From Mycobacterium sp. ITM-2016-00317 (GTDB taxonomy: Bacteria; Actinomycetota; Actinomycetes; Mycobacteriales; Mycobacteriaceae): 64,000 nt of DNA. The notes beneath the pieces are model-generated. The model made no database searches and was not told where the DNA came from. It saw only the letters and a program-made list of their open reading frames with translations. A program made the translations under genes and the position numbers. Positions 44,720-54,094 of this stretch are shown in pieces (the stretch's first letter is position 1; each line of letters starts with the position of its first letter). The DNA is taken from the NCBI RefSeq assembly GCF_002968295.1, contig NZ_CP134399.1:2914001-2978000 (forward strand), read 5' to 3'.

Positions 44720-46888
44720 TTACGGCGGTGATTCGCCGCCGTTGCGACCCGGCTGCACCGCGGCGCGCATCGCGTCGCACAGCGCCGCCGCGCGCGGTTG
44801 CTCGAAGATGTCGTCCAACAGGATCTGCCTGCCGTCGGGGCCGGCCAGCGGCACCCGCCAGTTGAGGTATTCGTCGATGGTCCCGGGTTGATTCTGGGCG
44901 CGCACCTCGCCGACCGCGTCGGCCAGGGACAGCGCCAGCAGCCGCGACGGTGTGCGTCCCAGATAGCGGTGCAACGCCAACACGACCTCGTCGACGTCGG
45001 GCGATTCCCCGACCAGCAGGCCGGCGCGACGGAGTTCGGCCATCCACGCCTGCTGATGCGCGCGGTCGAGGGCCAACTCCTCCTCGGCCGGGCGGGTCAG
45101 CAGACCGAGCTCGTCGCGCAGCCGCACATGCTCACCGGCCAGATAGCCGGCCGTCGGCGGCAGGTCGTGCGTCGTCACCGCCGACAGGCAGAATTCGCGC
45201 CACCGTTCGGCAGGCAGCGGGCCGCCTCCTCCGTCCCGGTCGCTCTCGAACCACAGGATCGACGTGCCGAACAGTCCGCGCTCCCGCAGGTAGTCCCGCA
45301 CCCACGGCTCCACCGTCCCGAGATCTTCGCCGACGACCACCGCACCCGCGCGGTGCGCCTCCAGCGCCACGATCCCGATCATCGCCTCGTGGTCGTACCG
45401 CACATAGGTGCCGTCGGTGGGCAGCGCGCCCTTCGGGATCCACCACAACCGGAACAGGCCGATGATGTGGTCGATCCGGACACCGCCGGCATGCCGCAGC
45501 ACCGCGCCGACCATCGCCCGGAACGGTTCGTAGCCGGCCTCGGCGAGCCGGTCCGGCCGCCACGGCGGCTGCGACCAGTCCTGGCCGAGCTGATTGAACT
45601 CGTCGGGCGGGGCGCCCGCGGTCACCCCGAGTGCCAGCACGTCCTGCAGCGCCCACGCGTCGGCGCCGCTGGGATCCACGCCGACCGCAAGGTCGTGCAT
45701 GATGCCCAGGTCCATCCCGGCCGCGACGGCGCGGTCCTGTGCGGTGGAAAGCTGCTCGTCGACCAGCCACTGCAGCCAGCGGTGGAAATCGACCTCGGTG
45801 GACCGTTCCTCGGCGAACGCGGCGACCTCCGCACTCCGCGGATGCTGCAACCCCTCCGGCCACTGCCGCCAATCGCCGCCGAACTGGTCGGCCAACGCAC
45901 ACCAGGTCGCGAAATCGTCGAGACTGCGGCCTTCCCGCTGTCGGAACGCCTGATAGGCGATCTCCCGGCCGGCGGACCGCTCGACCAGGTACAGCGTCTC
46001 CAGCGCCGCACGCTTGGACGCCCACACGCTGTCCCGGTCGATCCGCCCGGACCTGTCCGCGCGGGTCTGCACCTGCGTCTGCGCCTTGCGGATCCGGCCG
46101 CGGTGCCTCACATAGGCGAACTCGGGCACCGCCTGCACGCGCAGATAGATCGGGTTGACGAACCGGCGCGACGTCGGCAGATACGGCGACGGCTCCATCG
46201 GCGCGATCGGCGCCGCCGCATGCAGCGGATTGACCAGCACGAAGCCGGCGCCGTGCCGGGCCGCCGACCAGACCGCGAGATCGGTCAGATCGGTCAGATC
46301 ACCGAGTCCCCAGGAGTTCCGGGACCGCACGCTGTACAGCTGGGTGGCCAGCCCCCACGCGCGGCCGGTGCGCAGCCGGTCGGCGCTGTGCACCGTCGAG
46401 GGCGCCACGATCACCGTGGTGCTGACGTCGGACTCACCCACCTGCAGGTGCAGTCGGTGGTACCCGGCGGGCAGGTCGGCAGGCAGCTCGAAGCTCGCCT
46501 CACCCACCAGCCTTCCGTCCAGATCGTAAGGAGGCCGGTTGTTTTCGAGCTGACGCAGGCCGGTGCGGACACTGCCGTCCTCAAGCCGCAGCCACAGCGG
46601 CGCCGGGTCGCCGTGGGTGACGTGCACCCAGAACGGGGCCGTCGCGCCTGCGCGCCCGACGATCGACGGAGGCAGCGCGCGGGCCCAGTATTCGCGGTCG
46701 TGCCGGGCGAGGGCCTCGGCGCGGTCCCGGTCGGTGGCCGCCGCGACGCCGAGCGCGTCGAGCACCGCGATGAGCGTCGACGGGGGGACCGGGACCCACC
46801 TGCCCGTCCAGTCCGTGTACTGGGTTGCCACCCCGTACCGGTGCGCGAGGTCGATCAGCTCCGTGGGCACTTCCGACACATCCGCCAT
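44720..46888 (-). CDS. malQ: 4-alpha-glucanotransferase
   Basis: 722 aa from the ATG at 46888. N-terminal region of MalQ type (LIDLAHRYGVATQYTDWTGR), then GH77 catalytic features: AWGLATQLYSVRSRNSWGLGDL, NPLHAAAPIAPMEPSPYLPTSRRFVNPIYL, VRIDHIIGLFRLWWIPKG (nucleophile Asp), VVGEDLGTVEPWV (acid/base Glu) and TTHDLPPTAGYL (third acid). It transfers glucan chains in glycogen and maltodextrin metabolism. It is flanked by unrelated genes. Confidence 0.95.
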   Translation of the reverse strand: MADVSEVPTELIDLAHRYGVATQYTDWTGRWVPVPPSTLIAVLDALGVAAATDRDRAEALARHDREYWARALPPSIVGRAGATAPFWVHVTHGDPAPLWLRLEDGSVRTGLRQLENNRPPYDLDGRLVGEASFELPADLPAGYHRLHLQVGESDVSTTVIVAPSTVHSADRLRTGRAWGLATQLYSVRSRNSWGLGDLTDLTDLAVWSAARHGAGFVLVNPLHAAAPIAPMEPSPYLPTSRRFVNPIYLRVQAVPEFAYVRHRGRIRKAQTQVQTRADRSGRIDRDSVWASKRAALETLYLVERSAGREIAYQAFRQREGRSLDDFATWCALADQFGGDWRQWPEGLQHPRSAEVAAFAEERSTEVDFHRWLQWLVDEQLSTAQDRAVAAGMDLGIMHDLAVGVDPSGADAWALQDVLALGVTAGAPPDEFNQLGQDWSQPPWRPDRLAEAGYEPFRAMVGAVLRHAGGVRIDHIIGLFRLWWIPKGALPTDGTYVRYDHEAMIGIVALEAHRAGAVVVGEDLGTVEPWVRDYLRERGLFGTSILWFESDRDGGGGPLPAERWREFCLSAVTTHDLPPTAGYLAGEHVRLRDELGLLTRPAEEELALDRAHQQAWMAELRRAGLLVGESPDVDEVVLALHRYLGRTPSRLLALSLADAVGEVRAQNQPGTIDEYLNWRVPLAGPDGRQILLDDIFEQPRAAALCDAMRAAVQPGRNGGESPP

Positions 46889-46941
46889 GGCGCCAATCTT
46901 GCCCTGGCAGGCGGCATCGCGAGCGGCGAGGCGGTGCCGGT

Positions 46942-48108
46942 ATGGTCGCTGCAATGGCGTCAGCCCGGGTCGCGGTCGCCGCGCTGTTCCTCGCCAACGG
47001 TGCACTGTTCGCCAATCTGCTGCCCAGGTATCCCGAGATCAAGACGGACCTGGCGATGTCCAACGCGGGCTACGGCGCCGCGGTCGCGTCGTTCTCCGCC
47101 GGTGCGCTGCTGGCCGGACCGGCTGCCGCGGCGCTGATCAGACGGTTCCAGTCGGCCCGTGTCGCCCTGGCCACGACGATCGGGCTGGCAGTGGCGATCG
47201 TGGTCGCCGGGGTGGCCGGCACGCCGGTGGCCTTCGCCGCGGCGCTGTTCGTCGCCGGGGCCTGCGACGCCATCGCCGATGTCGCGCAGAACGTCAACGG
47301 GCTTCGGCTGCAACGCAATTACGGTCGGTCGATCATCAACTCGCTGCACGCGGTGTGGGCCGTCGGTGCGGTCGTCGGGGGCCTGATGGGCGCGGGCGCC
47401 ATCGCGCTGGACATCCCGCGCGCGATCCACCTCGGCGTCGCGGGCGTGGTGTTCTGCGGCGCCGTCATAGCCGCCTACCCGCATCTGCTGCACGGCCCCG
47501 ACCACGACGACCACCCGTCGACGCGCAGCACCGACACCCGCGGGGTGCGGCCTGCGGTGCTGCTGACGCTGCTCGCACTGGTCGGCATCGCGATGGCCGG
47601 GGCGACGGTCGAGGACGCAGGCAGCTCGTGGGCCACGCTCTACCTCCGCGACAGCCTCGGCGCACCCGGCGCGGTCGCGGTGCTGGGCTACGTCGCGCTG
47701 GTCGGTTTCCTGTGCATCGGCCGGATGCTCGGTGACCGACTCGTCGACCGGTTCGGCGAGCGCGTGGTGGCGCGCAGCGGAGGACTGCTGGCCGCGCTCG
47801 GAATGGGCGTCGCGCTGGCTTTCCCCACCGTGCCCGGCACCATCGCCGGCTTCGCCGCCGCCGGCCTCGGCGCGGCCACCGTCGTGCCCGCGGCCATGCG
47901 GGCCGCCGACGAACTGCCCGGCCTGCGGGCGGGCACCGGGTTGACCCTGGTGACCTGGCTGATGCGGGTCGGCTTCCTCGGCGCGCCGCTGATCGTCGGG
48001 GTCGTCGCGGACGCGGCCAGCCTGCGTGCCGGCCTGCTCATCGTCCCGGTCGCCGGCGTGGCCCTGATTTTGCTGGCCGGGGTGCTCAGCAATCGCCGCC
48101 GAGTATGA
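46942..48108 (+). CDS. MFS transporter (sugar/fucose-permease-like)
   Basis: 388 aa from the ATG at 46942 (ATG at 46954 is 4 codons inside), 12 hydrophobic segments. NGALFANLLPRYPEIKTDLAMSNAGYGAA in TM1-2, RFQSARVAL in loop 2-3 and FLCIGRMLGDRLVDRFGERVVARSGG in loop 8-9 are MFS motif A-like. The pattern resembles the FucP/YbjJ branch. Divergent from malQ by 53 nt. Function: export or uptake of an unknown small molecule. Confidence 0.8.
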   Translation: MVAAMASARVAVAALFLANGALFANLLPRYPEIKTDLAMSNAGYGAAVASFSAGALLAGPAAAALIRRFQSARVALATTIGLAVAIVVAGVAGTPVAFAAALFVAGACDAIADVAQNVNGLRLQRNYGRSIINSLHAVWAVGAVVGGLMGAGAIALDIPRAIHLGVAGVVFCGAVIAAYPHLLHGPDHDDHPSTRSTDTRGVRPAVLLTLLALVGIAMAGATVEDAGSSWATLYLRDSLGAPGAVAVLGYVALVGFLCIGRMLGDRLVDRFGERVVARSGGLLAALGMGVALAFPTVPGTIAGFAAAGLGAATVVPAAMRAADELPGLRAGTGLTLVTWLMRVGFLGAPLIVGVVADAASLRAGLLIVPVAGVALILLAGVLSNRRRV

Positions 48109-48178
48109 GCGGTAGGCCGGTCCGACGACCCGCCGCTGGTACAGTGGCGTACCGGAACCCGAGCGAAGGAGCTTCGGC

Positions 48179-49747
48179 ATGACCGCGGACGCATCCCCCC
48201 GCAGTTCAGCAGTTGCCCGCCCCGTCGTGGACACCACCAACGGACCTGTCCGGGGCGTCGACGACGGCACCGTCAGGTCCTGGCGCGCCGTCCGCTACGC
48301 GGCCGCGCCGGTCGGGGAGTTGCGGTGGCGGGCGCCCCAGGCGCCCCCGCGCTGGTCAGAGCCCGCCGACGCCGGCCGGGTGGGGCCAGTGTGCCCCCAG
48401 CCCACCGACCCGAAGATCCCGATCGACCTCGGCGCCCCGCAGGGTGAGGACTTCCTGACGCTGAACGTGTGGGCGCCCCCGGGCACCCAGCCCGGCGACG
48501 GCAAACCGGTCCTGGTGTGGGTGCACGGTGGCGCCTACATTCTCGGCTCGGCCAGCCAGCCGCTCTACCACGGCCGGGCGCTGGCCACCGGCGGAGACGC
48601 CGTCGTGGTGACCGTGAACTACCGCCTCGGCGCACTCGGCTTCCTGGAACTGTCCACGCTCGGCGGTGGCAGTGAACGCTTCGCGACCAACCTCGGGCTG
48701 CGCGACGTGCTGGCCGCGCTGGAGTGGGTGCGTGACAACATCGCCGCGTTCGGCGGTGACCCCGGCCGGGTCACCCTGTTCGGCGAGTCCGCCGGCGGCG
48801 GCATCGTGACCTCGCTGCTGGCCAGCCCCGCCGCGGCCGGACTGTTCAGCAAGGGGATCGCGCAGAGCGCACCGGCCACCTCCATCTACGACCTCAGCCG
48901 TGCGCAACGGATCGCCGAACGCTTCCTCGACGTGCTCGGCGCCGGCCGCGACGATCTGCACCGGCTCGCCGACGCCCCGGTCGACGCGCTGGTCGCCGCG
49001 TCCCGCGTGGTGTTCGACGAGGTGCCGGTGCGCACCCCCGGCAGGCTGGCGTTCGCGCCGACCGTGGACGGCGACCTCCTGCCGGACTACCCGGTGCACG
49101 CGGCCCGCAAGGGTCTGACCCACCCGGTGCCGCTGATCATCGGCACCAACAAGAACGAGGCCGCGCTGTTCCGGTACATGAAGTCGCCGCTGCTGCCGAT
49201 CGCGCCCGAAGCCATCAAGGCGATGTTCGCCGAGATCGAGGCCGAACAGCCCGGCCTGCCGTTGCCCGGCCACGACACCCTCAAAGGCACCTACCGTGGG
49301 CGCGGCAAGGCCCACGGCCTCAGACTGACCAGCGACCTCGGGTTCCGGATGCCGTCGATCTGGTTCGCCGACGGGCACCGGTCGGTCGCGCCGGTGTACC
49401 TGTACCGCTTCGACTTCGCGACCCCGCTGCTGCGCGCGGTCCGCATGAATGCCGCGCATGCGACCGAATTGCCGTTCGTCTGGGGCAATTTCGGCAAGGG
49501 CCGGAAGGATCCGACCTTCGCCCTCGGCGGGCGCAAGGCCGGGATGGCGGTGTCCGAGCGGATGCGGGCACGGTGGGTCAACTTCGCCGCCACCGGCGAA
49601 CCCGACGCCGGTGACGCTCCGCCGTGGCGGCCGTACGGCGCCGAGGACCGTGCGACGCTGGTGATCGACAAGCAGGACACGGTGGTCGACGACCTCGACG
49701 CCGGCGTCCGCCGGGCCTGGGGCGAAGACGTCCTGAGCTTCCTGTAG
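48179..49747 (+). CDS. Type B carboxylesterase
   Basis: 522 aa with a GAAGGAG ribosome site. Alpha/beta-hydrolase: RYAAAPVGELRW, EDFLTLNVWAPP, VWVHGGAYILGS oxyanion hole, GESAGG with Ser204, the acid in TNKNEAALF and a His in NAAHATELPFVWGNFG. These are the triad residues of PnbA/cholinesterase-type esterases. No signal peptide, so cytoplasmic. It hydrolyses carboxylic esters; substrate unknown. Confidence 0.92.
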   Translation: MTADASPRSSAVARPVVDTTNGPVRGVDDGTVRSWRAVRYAAAPVGELRWRAPQAPPRWSEPADAGRVGPVCPQPTDPKIPIDLGAPQGEDFLTLNVWAPPGTQPGDGKPVLVWVHGGAYILGSASQPLYHGRALATGGDAVVVTVNYRLGALGFLELSTLGGGSERFATNLGLRDVLAALEWVRDNIAAFGGDPGRVTLFGESAGGGIVTSLLASPAAAGLFSKGIAQSAPATSIYDLSRAQRIAERFLDVLGAGRDDLHRLADAPVDALVAASRVVFDEVPVRTPGRLAFAPTVDGDLLPDYPVHAARKGLTHPVPLIIGTNKNEAALFRYMKSPLLPIAPEAIKAMFAEIEAEQPGLPLPGHDTLKGTYRGRGKAHGLRLTSDLGFRMPSIWFADGHRSVAPVYLYRFDFATPLLRAVRMNAAHATELPFVWGNFGKGRKDPTFALGGRKAGMAVSERMRARWVNFAATGEPDAGDAPPWRPYGAEDRATLVIDKQDTVVDDLDAGVRRAWGEDVLSFL

Positions 49748-49779
49748 AGCAGTAGAGAATCACCTCGGAGGTGCTCGTC

Positions 49780-50697
49780 GTGGAGTTCCTGGACTTCTTG
49801 CCGCCACAGATGCGCGAGCCGGTGCTGTTCGCGATCCCGTTCTTCCTGCTGCTGTTGATCATCGAGTGGACCGCCGCGCGCAAGCTCGAGCACGCCGACC
49901 CGGAAGACGCGAGCCCGGCCGCCGGCGCCTACCACACCCGGGACTCGTGGACGAGCATCTCGATGGGGCTGGTGTCGATGGCCACCATGAGCGCGTGGAA
50001 GTTGCTGGCGCTGTTGGGCTATGCCGCGATCTATGCCTATCTCGCGCCGTGGCAGCTGTCCGCGTCGCAGTGGTACACCTGGGTGATCGCGCTCGTCGGC
50101 GTCGACCTGCTGTTCTACCTGTATCACCGGATGGCGCACCGGGTTCGGCTGGTCTGGGCGACACACCAGGCCCACCACTCCAGCGAGTACTTCAACTTCG
50201 CGACCGCGCTGCGGCAGAAGTGGAACAACAGCGGCGAGATCCTGATGTGGATCCCGTTGCCACTGTTGGGAGTGCCGCCGTGGATGGTGTTCTTCGCGTT
50301 CTCGGTCAGCCTGATCTACCAGTTCTGGATCCACACCGAGCGGATCGGAAAGCTCTGGCGGCCGGTCGAATTCGTGTTCAACACACCGTCGCACCATCGC
50401 GTGCACCACGGTATGGACCAGCTCTACCTGGACCGGAACTACGGCGGCGTCCTGATCATCTGGGACCGCATGTTCGGCACCTTCCAGCCCGAGGTGCACC
50501 GGCCGCGCTACGGCCTGACCAAGCCGGTGAACACGTTCAACATCTGGAAACTGCAGACCCACGAGTACGTCGCGATCGCCCGCGACCTGCGCGCCGCACG
50601 CGGGTGGCGGGCCAAACTCGGCCACGTCTTCGGGCCGCCGGGATGGCAGCCACCCGTCACGTCCGGGACCGGGACAGCCGCGCATGCCAGGACGTAG
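49780..50697 (+). CDS. Sterol desaturase/fatty acid hydroxylase superfamily protein
   Basis: 305 aa from the GTG at 49780, chosen because CGGAGG at 49765-49770 is 9 nt away. Multispan membrane protein with the eight-histidine di-iron motif: YHRMAHR, HQAHHSSE, HTERIG and HHRVHHGMD. The family hydroxylates or desaturates lipids in the membrane with O2. The last 14 nt overlap the next gene. The lipid substrate cannot be predicted. Confidence 0.88.
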   Translation: MEFLDFLPPQMREPVLFAIPFFLLLLIIEWTAARKLEHADPEDASPAAGAYHTRDSWTSISMGLVSMATMSAWKLLALLGYAAIYAYLAPWQLSASQWYTWVIALVGVDLLFYLYHRMAHRVRLVWATHQAHHSSEYFNFATALRQKWNNSGEILMWIPLPLLGVPPWMVFFAFSVSLIYQFWIHTERIGKLWRPVEFVFNTPSHHRVHHGMDQLYLDRNYGGVLIIWDRMFGTFQPEVHRPRYGLTKPVNTFNIWKLQTHEYVAIARDLRAARGWRAKLGHVFGPPGWQPPVTSGTGTAAHART

Positions 50698-52114
50698 TGT
50701 GCGCGCTGTGCAGACAGTCTTCGACGCCCACGTCGACCCCGCGCTGGTGGACCGGTCGCTGGCCACCAGCACCCACGGTTCGGTGTGGCTGGACATCGCG
50801 CGCCCGCAGTTCCCGCCGCCGTCGGGCCCCGTCACCTGCGACCTGCTGGTCATCGGCGGCGGCTACACCGGTCTGTGGAGCGCGCTGCACGCGGCCCGCC
50901 GCCACCCCGACCGGCGCGTCGTCCTCATCGAGGCCGACCGCATCGGCTGGGCCGCCTCGGGACGCAACGGCGGCTTCGTCGAGGCCAGCCTGACCCACGG
51001 CTACGAGAACGGGAAGTCGCGCTGGCCCGACGAACTCGACACCCTCGAGCGGATGGGCCTGGAGAATCTCGACGGCATGCAGGGCGAGATCGCCGAGCTG
51101 GGCCTGGACGTCGAGTGGGAACGCACGGGCATGCTGACCGTGGCCACCGAACCGCACCAGGTGCAGTGGCTGACCGAGGCCGCTGCCGACGGGCAGGGAC
51201 AGTTCCTCGATCGCACCCAGGTCCGCGACCAGGTCGACTCGCCCACCTACCGGGCGGGCCTGTTCAGCGCCGACACGTGCGCGATCGTCAACCCGGCCAA
51301 GCTGGCCCTGGAGCTGGCCCGCGCCTGCCGGGAGGTCGGCGTCGAGGTGTTCGAGCACACCACCGCGACGCGGATCGACTCCGGGGGAGCCGCGCTGCGG
51401 GTGCACACCGACGGACCCGCGATCACCTGCCGCCAGGTGGTGCTGGCCACCAACGTGTTTCCCAGCCTGCTGCGCCGCAACAGGCTCTACACCGTGCCGG
51501 TCTACGACTACGTGCTGGCCACCGAGCCGCTGACCGACGCGCAACTGGCCCGCGTCGGCTGGGGCGGCAGGCAGGGTATCGGCGACAGCGCCAACCAATT
51601 CCACTACTACCGCCTGACCCGGGACAACCGGATCGTCTGGGGCGGCTATGACGCCGTCTACCACTTCGGCCGGAAGGTGAAGTCGGCCTACGAGGACCGG
51701 CCGGAGACTTACCGCCGGCTCGCGGCGCACTTCTTCGTCACGTTCCCGCAGTTCGACGACGTCACGTTCACCCACCGCTGGGCGGGCGCGATCGACACCA
51801 ACACGCGGTTCTGCGCGCACTGGGGACTCGCACGGGAGGGGCGCGTCGCATACGTCAACGGGTTCACCGGGCTCGGCGTCGGGGCGACGCGGTTCGCCGC
51901 CGACGTCTGTCTGGACCTGCTCGACGGCACACCGACGCCGCGCACCGAACTGGAGATGGTGCGCCGCAAGCCGCTGCCGTTCCCGCCCGAGCCGTTGGCC
52001 AGCGCGGGCATCCAGGCCACCCGCTGGTCACTCGATCGCGCCGACCATTCCGCCGGTCGGCGCAACCTGCTGCTCAAGGCCCTCGACGCGGCAGGGCTGG
52101 GCTTCGACTCCTGA
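50684..52114 (+). CDS. FAD-dependent oxidoreductase (DAO family)
   Basis: 476 aa from the ATG at 50684, overlapping the previous gene by 14 nt; GTG at 50699 or 50708 are alternatives. Rossmann GGGYTGLWSALHAARR with VVLIEADRIGWAASGRNGGF, typical of the DAO/GlpO-like fold (amino acid or amine oxidases). The C-terminal VNGFTGLGVGATRFAADVCLDLL is the second FAD contact. It probably oxidises an amine or amino acid. The overlap suggests coexpression with the sterol-desaturase-like gene. Confidence 0.85.
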   Translation: MPGRSVRAVQTVFDAHVDPALVDRSLATSTHGSVWLDIARPQFPPPSGPVTCDLLVIGGGYTGLWSALHAARRHPDRRVVLIEADRIGWAASGRNGGFVEASLTHGYENGKSRWPDELDTLERMGLENLDGMQGEIAELGLDVEWERTGMLTVATEPHQVQWLTEAAADGQGQFLDRTQVRDQVDSPTYRAGLFSADTCAIVNPAKLALELARACREVGVEVFEHTTATRIDSGGAALRVHTDGPAITCRQVVLATNVFPSLLRRNRLYTVPVYDYVLATEPLTDAQLARVGWGGRQGIGDSANQFHYYRLTRDNRIVWGGYDAVYHFGRKVKSAYEDRPETYRRLAAHFFVTFPQFDDVTFTHRWAGAIDTNTRFCAHWGLAREGRVAYVNGFTGLGVGATRFAADVCLDLLDGTPTPRTELEMVRRKPLPFPPEPLASAGIQATRWSLDRADHSAGRRNLLLKALDAAGLGFDS

Positions 52115-52187
52115 ACCGTTTGTAACGGACCTTTATCCAACCGCGATGAGCCGGTTACATCATCATCACGGTAGGGCGGAGGGGTCT

Positions 52188-52886
52188 GTGTCTCGGTTGT
52201 CGTCTCGGATGCTGCACGTGCTGTTCGCGGTCCTCGCGCCCCTGCTCGCCGTCGTGCTGCAGGCGGCGCCCGCGCAGGCCCAGCCCGGCGTTCTCGTCTT
52301 CCCCGGTATGGAGATCCACCAGGACACCGTGCTGTGCACGCTGGGCTACGTCGATCCGCACACCCGGATCGGCTACACCGCGGGCCACTGCCGCGCGTCG
52401 GGCACCGTCTCCGACAAGTTCGGCACCATGATCGGCACCCAGGGCACGTTCCGCGACAACACCCCGGACGGCATGACGGTCGACACCAATCACCAGATCA
52501 CCGACTGGGAGGTGATCCATCTCGCCCCGCACGTCGCGGTCAACAACGTGCTGCCCGGCGGCAAGGTGCTGGTCACCGATTCCGCGGTGCAGCCCATGCG
52601 CGGCATGCCGGTGTGTCACTTCGGCGTGGTCACCGGCGAGAGCTGCGGCACCATCGAGTCGGTGAACAACGGCTGGTTCACCATGACCAACGGCGTGGTC
52701 AGCCGCAAGGGCGACTCCGGCGGCCCGGTCTACACCCCGACCCCCGACGGGCGCACCGTGCTGATCGGGCTGTTCAACAGCACCTGGGGCACGCTGCCCG
52801 CCGCCATCTCGTGGGAGGTGGCCAGCCAGCAGGCCCAGGCGGACACCGTGTCGGCGGCCTCGGCGACCGTCACGCCCGCCAACTAG
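52188..52886 (+). CDS. Secreted trypsin-like serine protease family protein (Rv1815-like)
   Basis: 232 aa from the GTG at 52188, 5 nt after GCGGAGGGG. Signal peptide LHVLFAVLAPLLAVVL with cleavage near AQA. Catalytic-type motifs: AGHC (His near 67), Asp in DWEVIHL and GDSGGP (Ser near 177). The chain is short for a trypsin fold, as with M. tuberculosis Rv1815, and activity is not proven. It begins the block syntenic with Rv1815-Rv1823. Its stop shares CTAG with the convergent nitroreductase gene. Confidence 0.8.
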   Translation: MSRLSSRMLHVLFAVLAPLLAVVLQAAPAQAQPGVLVFPGMEIHQDTVLCTLGYVDPHTRIGYTAGHCRASGTVSDKFGTMIGTQGTFRDNTPDGMTVDTNHQITDWEVIHLAPHVAVNNVLPGGKVLVTDSAVQPMRGMPVCHFGVVTGESCGTIESVNNGWFTMTNGVVSRKGDSGGPVYTPTPDGRTVLIGLFNSTWGTLPAAISWEVASQQAQADTVSAASATVTPAN

Positions 52887-53320
52887 CGGAGCTCGAACAC
52901 CGGGATCGACGGCGCGGCCGCGCGCAACTCATCGGCGGTCGACTCGGGGGTGAGACCCCCGACGTGGCCTTTGACCTGCCAGAACCACCGGTCCAGGTAA
53001 CGCTTGAGCAGTTCGGGCTTCGCATCGTCGTCGACCTCGACCAGGGCATGGGTGTGCGACCGCCACCGCGGTCCGGTCTGCACCTGCCCGGCCGCACGGG
53101 CGTTGCGCGCCCACTGTGTGTTGCCCCGCGGGGAGACCAGGTAGCGCCGGCCGTCGATGGTCATCAGGTTGACCACCACCCCGCGCAGCCGGCCGGAGGT
53201 GCGGCCGGCAACCCGGATCGCGGTGCTGCCCTGGATGCTGATCCCGGCCTCGGCGAGGCGACGGACGACGGTGTTGAACATGCGGGCCCCCGGCCCGGGG
53301 GCGTCGTAGCGGACTGTCAT
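52883..53320 (-). CDS. F420-dependent (deazaflavin) nitroreductase family protein
   Basis: 145 aa from the ATG at 53320 with GGAGAAG 6 nt upstream. Split-barrel fold: STAIRVAGRTSGRLRGVVVNLMTIDGRRYLVSPRGNTQWARNARAAG, in parts, is the Ddn-family F420/phosphate-binding region. C-terminal LKRYLDRWFWQVKGHVGGL. Family members reduce nitroimidazoles or quinones with F420H2. Divergent from a TetR gene, with a perfect palindrome between them, so it is the probable target of that repressor. Confidence 0.85.
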   Translation of the reverse strand: MTVRYDAPGPGARMFNTVVRRLAEAGISIQGSTAIRVAGRTSGRLRGVVVNLMTIDGRRYLVSPRGNTQWARNARAAGQVQTGPRWRSHTHALVEVDDDAKPELLKRYLDRWFWQVKGHVGGLTPESTADELRAAAPSIPVFELR

Positions 53321-53345
53321 CTGTTCTTCTCCGTTCTGGCGGTTT

Positions 53346-53370
53346 AAAGAGAGAGCACCGCTCTCTCTTT
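53346..53370. promoter_or_regulatory. TetR operator, perfect 11-bp inverted repeat
   Basis: AAAGAGAGAGC (53346-53356), acc, GCTCTCTCTTT (53360-53370). It lies between the divergent nitroreductase (start 53320) and TetR (start 53393) genes, upstream of the TetR -10, and would overlap both promoters. Confidence 0.7.
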
Positions 53371-53371
53371 T

Positions 53372-53377
53372 TAGGAT
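53372..53377 (+). promoter_or_regulatory. -10 element TAGGAT for the TetR gene
   Basis: TAGGAT adjoins the operator palindrome, so repressor binding should block the gene's own transcription. Expected start about 9 nt before the GTG. Confidence 0.45.
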
Positions 53378-53392
53378 GCCACACTGACCGGC

Positions 53393-54094
53393 GTGGGCAA
53401 GCGACAGGACGCCAGGGACCGCCTCGAGCGCCGGATCGTCGAACTCGGACGCGCACGGCTGGCGACCGACGGCGCGGCGGGACTGTCGCTGCGTGCGATC
53501 GCCCGCGACCTCGGCATGGTGTCCTCCGCGGTCTATCGATACGTCGCGAGTCGGGACGAACTGCTCACCCTGCTGCTGGTCGACGCCTACACCGAGCTCG
53601 CCGATTCCGTCGAGCAGGCCCGCGACGCAGCGAGTGGGGGATGGCGGCACCAGCTGACGGCGATGGCGCGGGCCGCGCGGGAATGGGCGGTGCAGCGGCC
53701 GGCCGTCTGGGCGCTGCTCTACGGCAGCCCGGTCCCCGGCTATCGCGCGCCGCGCGACGAGACCGTCGGGCCCGGCACCCGCGTGGTCGGGGCGTTGCTG
53801 GAGGTGGTTTGCGCGGGCGTCGCCGCCGGTGACATCCCTTCGCCGGGCGATGCTGCACCGCAACCGCTTTCGGCGGACTTCGACGGCCTGCGCAAGGAGT
53901 TCGGGGTCGCGCTCGACGACGCCGTGATGGCCAGAAGCATGGTTTTATGGGCGACGCTGGTCGGCGCGATCAGCCTCGAGGTGTTCGGCCAGTACGGGCC
54001 GGACACGTTCTCCGAGCCCTCGGCGCTGTTCGACGCCCAGGTGGCGCTGCTGTCCGATCTGCTCGAACAGCGCGCTCCGGGTCAGAACAACTGA
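53393..54094 (+). CDS. TetR-family repressor (Rv1816-like)
   Basis: 233 aa from the GTG at 53393. N-terminal helix-turn-helix LRAIARDLGMVSSAVYRYVASRDELLTLLLVDAYTEL (in part), followed by a ligand-binding helical domain with the WAVQRPAVWALLYGSPVPGY core. Length and position between Rv1815-like and Rv1817-like genes match Rv1816. It probably represses itself and the nitroreductase gene through the adjacent palindrome. Ligand unknown. Confidence 0.85.
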   Translation: MGKRQDARDRLERRIVELGRARLATDGAAGLSLRAIARDLGMVSSAVYRYVASRDELLTLLLVDAYTELADSVEQARDAASGGWRHQLTAMARAAREWAVQRPAVWALLYGSPVPGYRAPRDETVGPGTRVVGALLEVVCAGVAAGDIPSPGDAAPQPLSADFDGLRKEFGVALDDAVMARSMVLWATLVGAISLEVFGQYGPDTFSEPSALFDAQVALLSDLLEQRAPGQNN

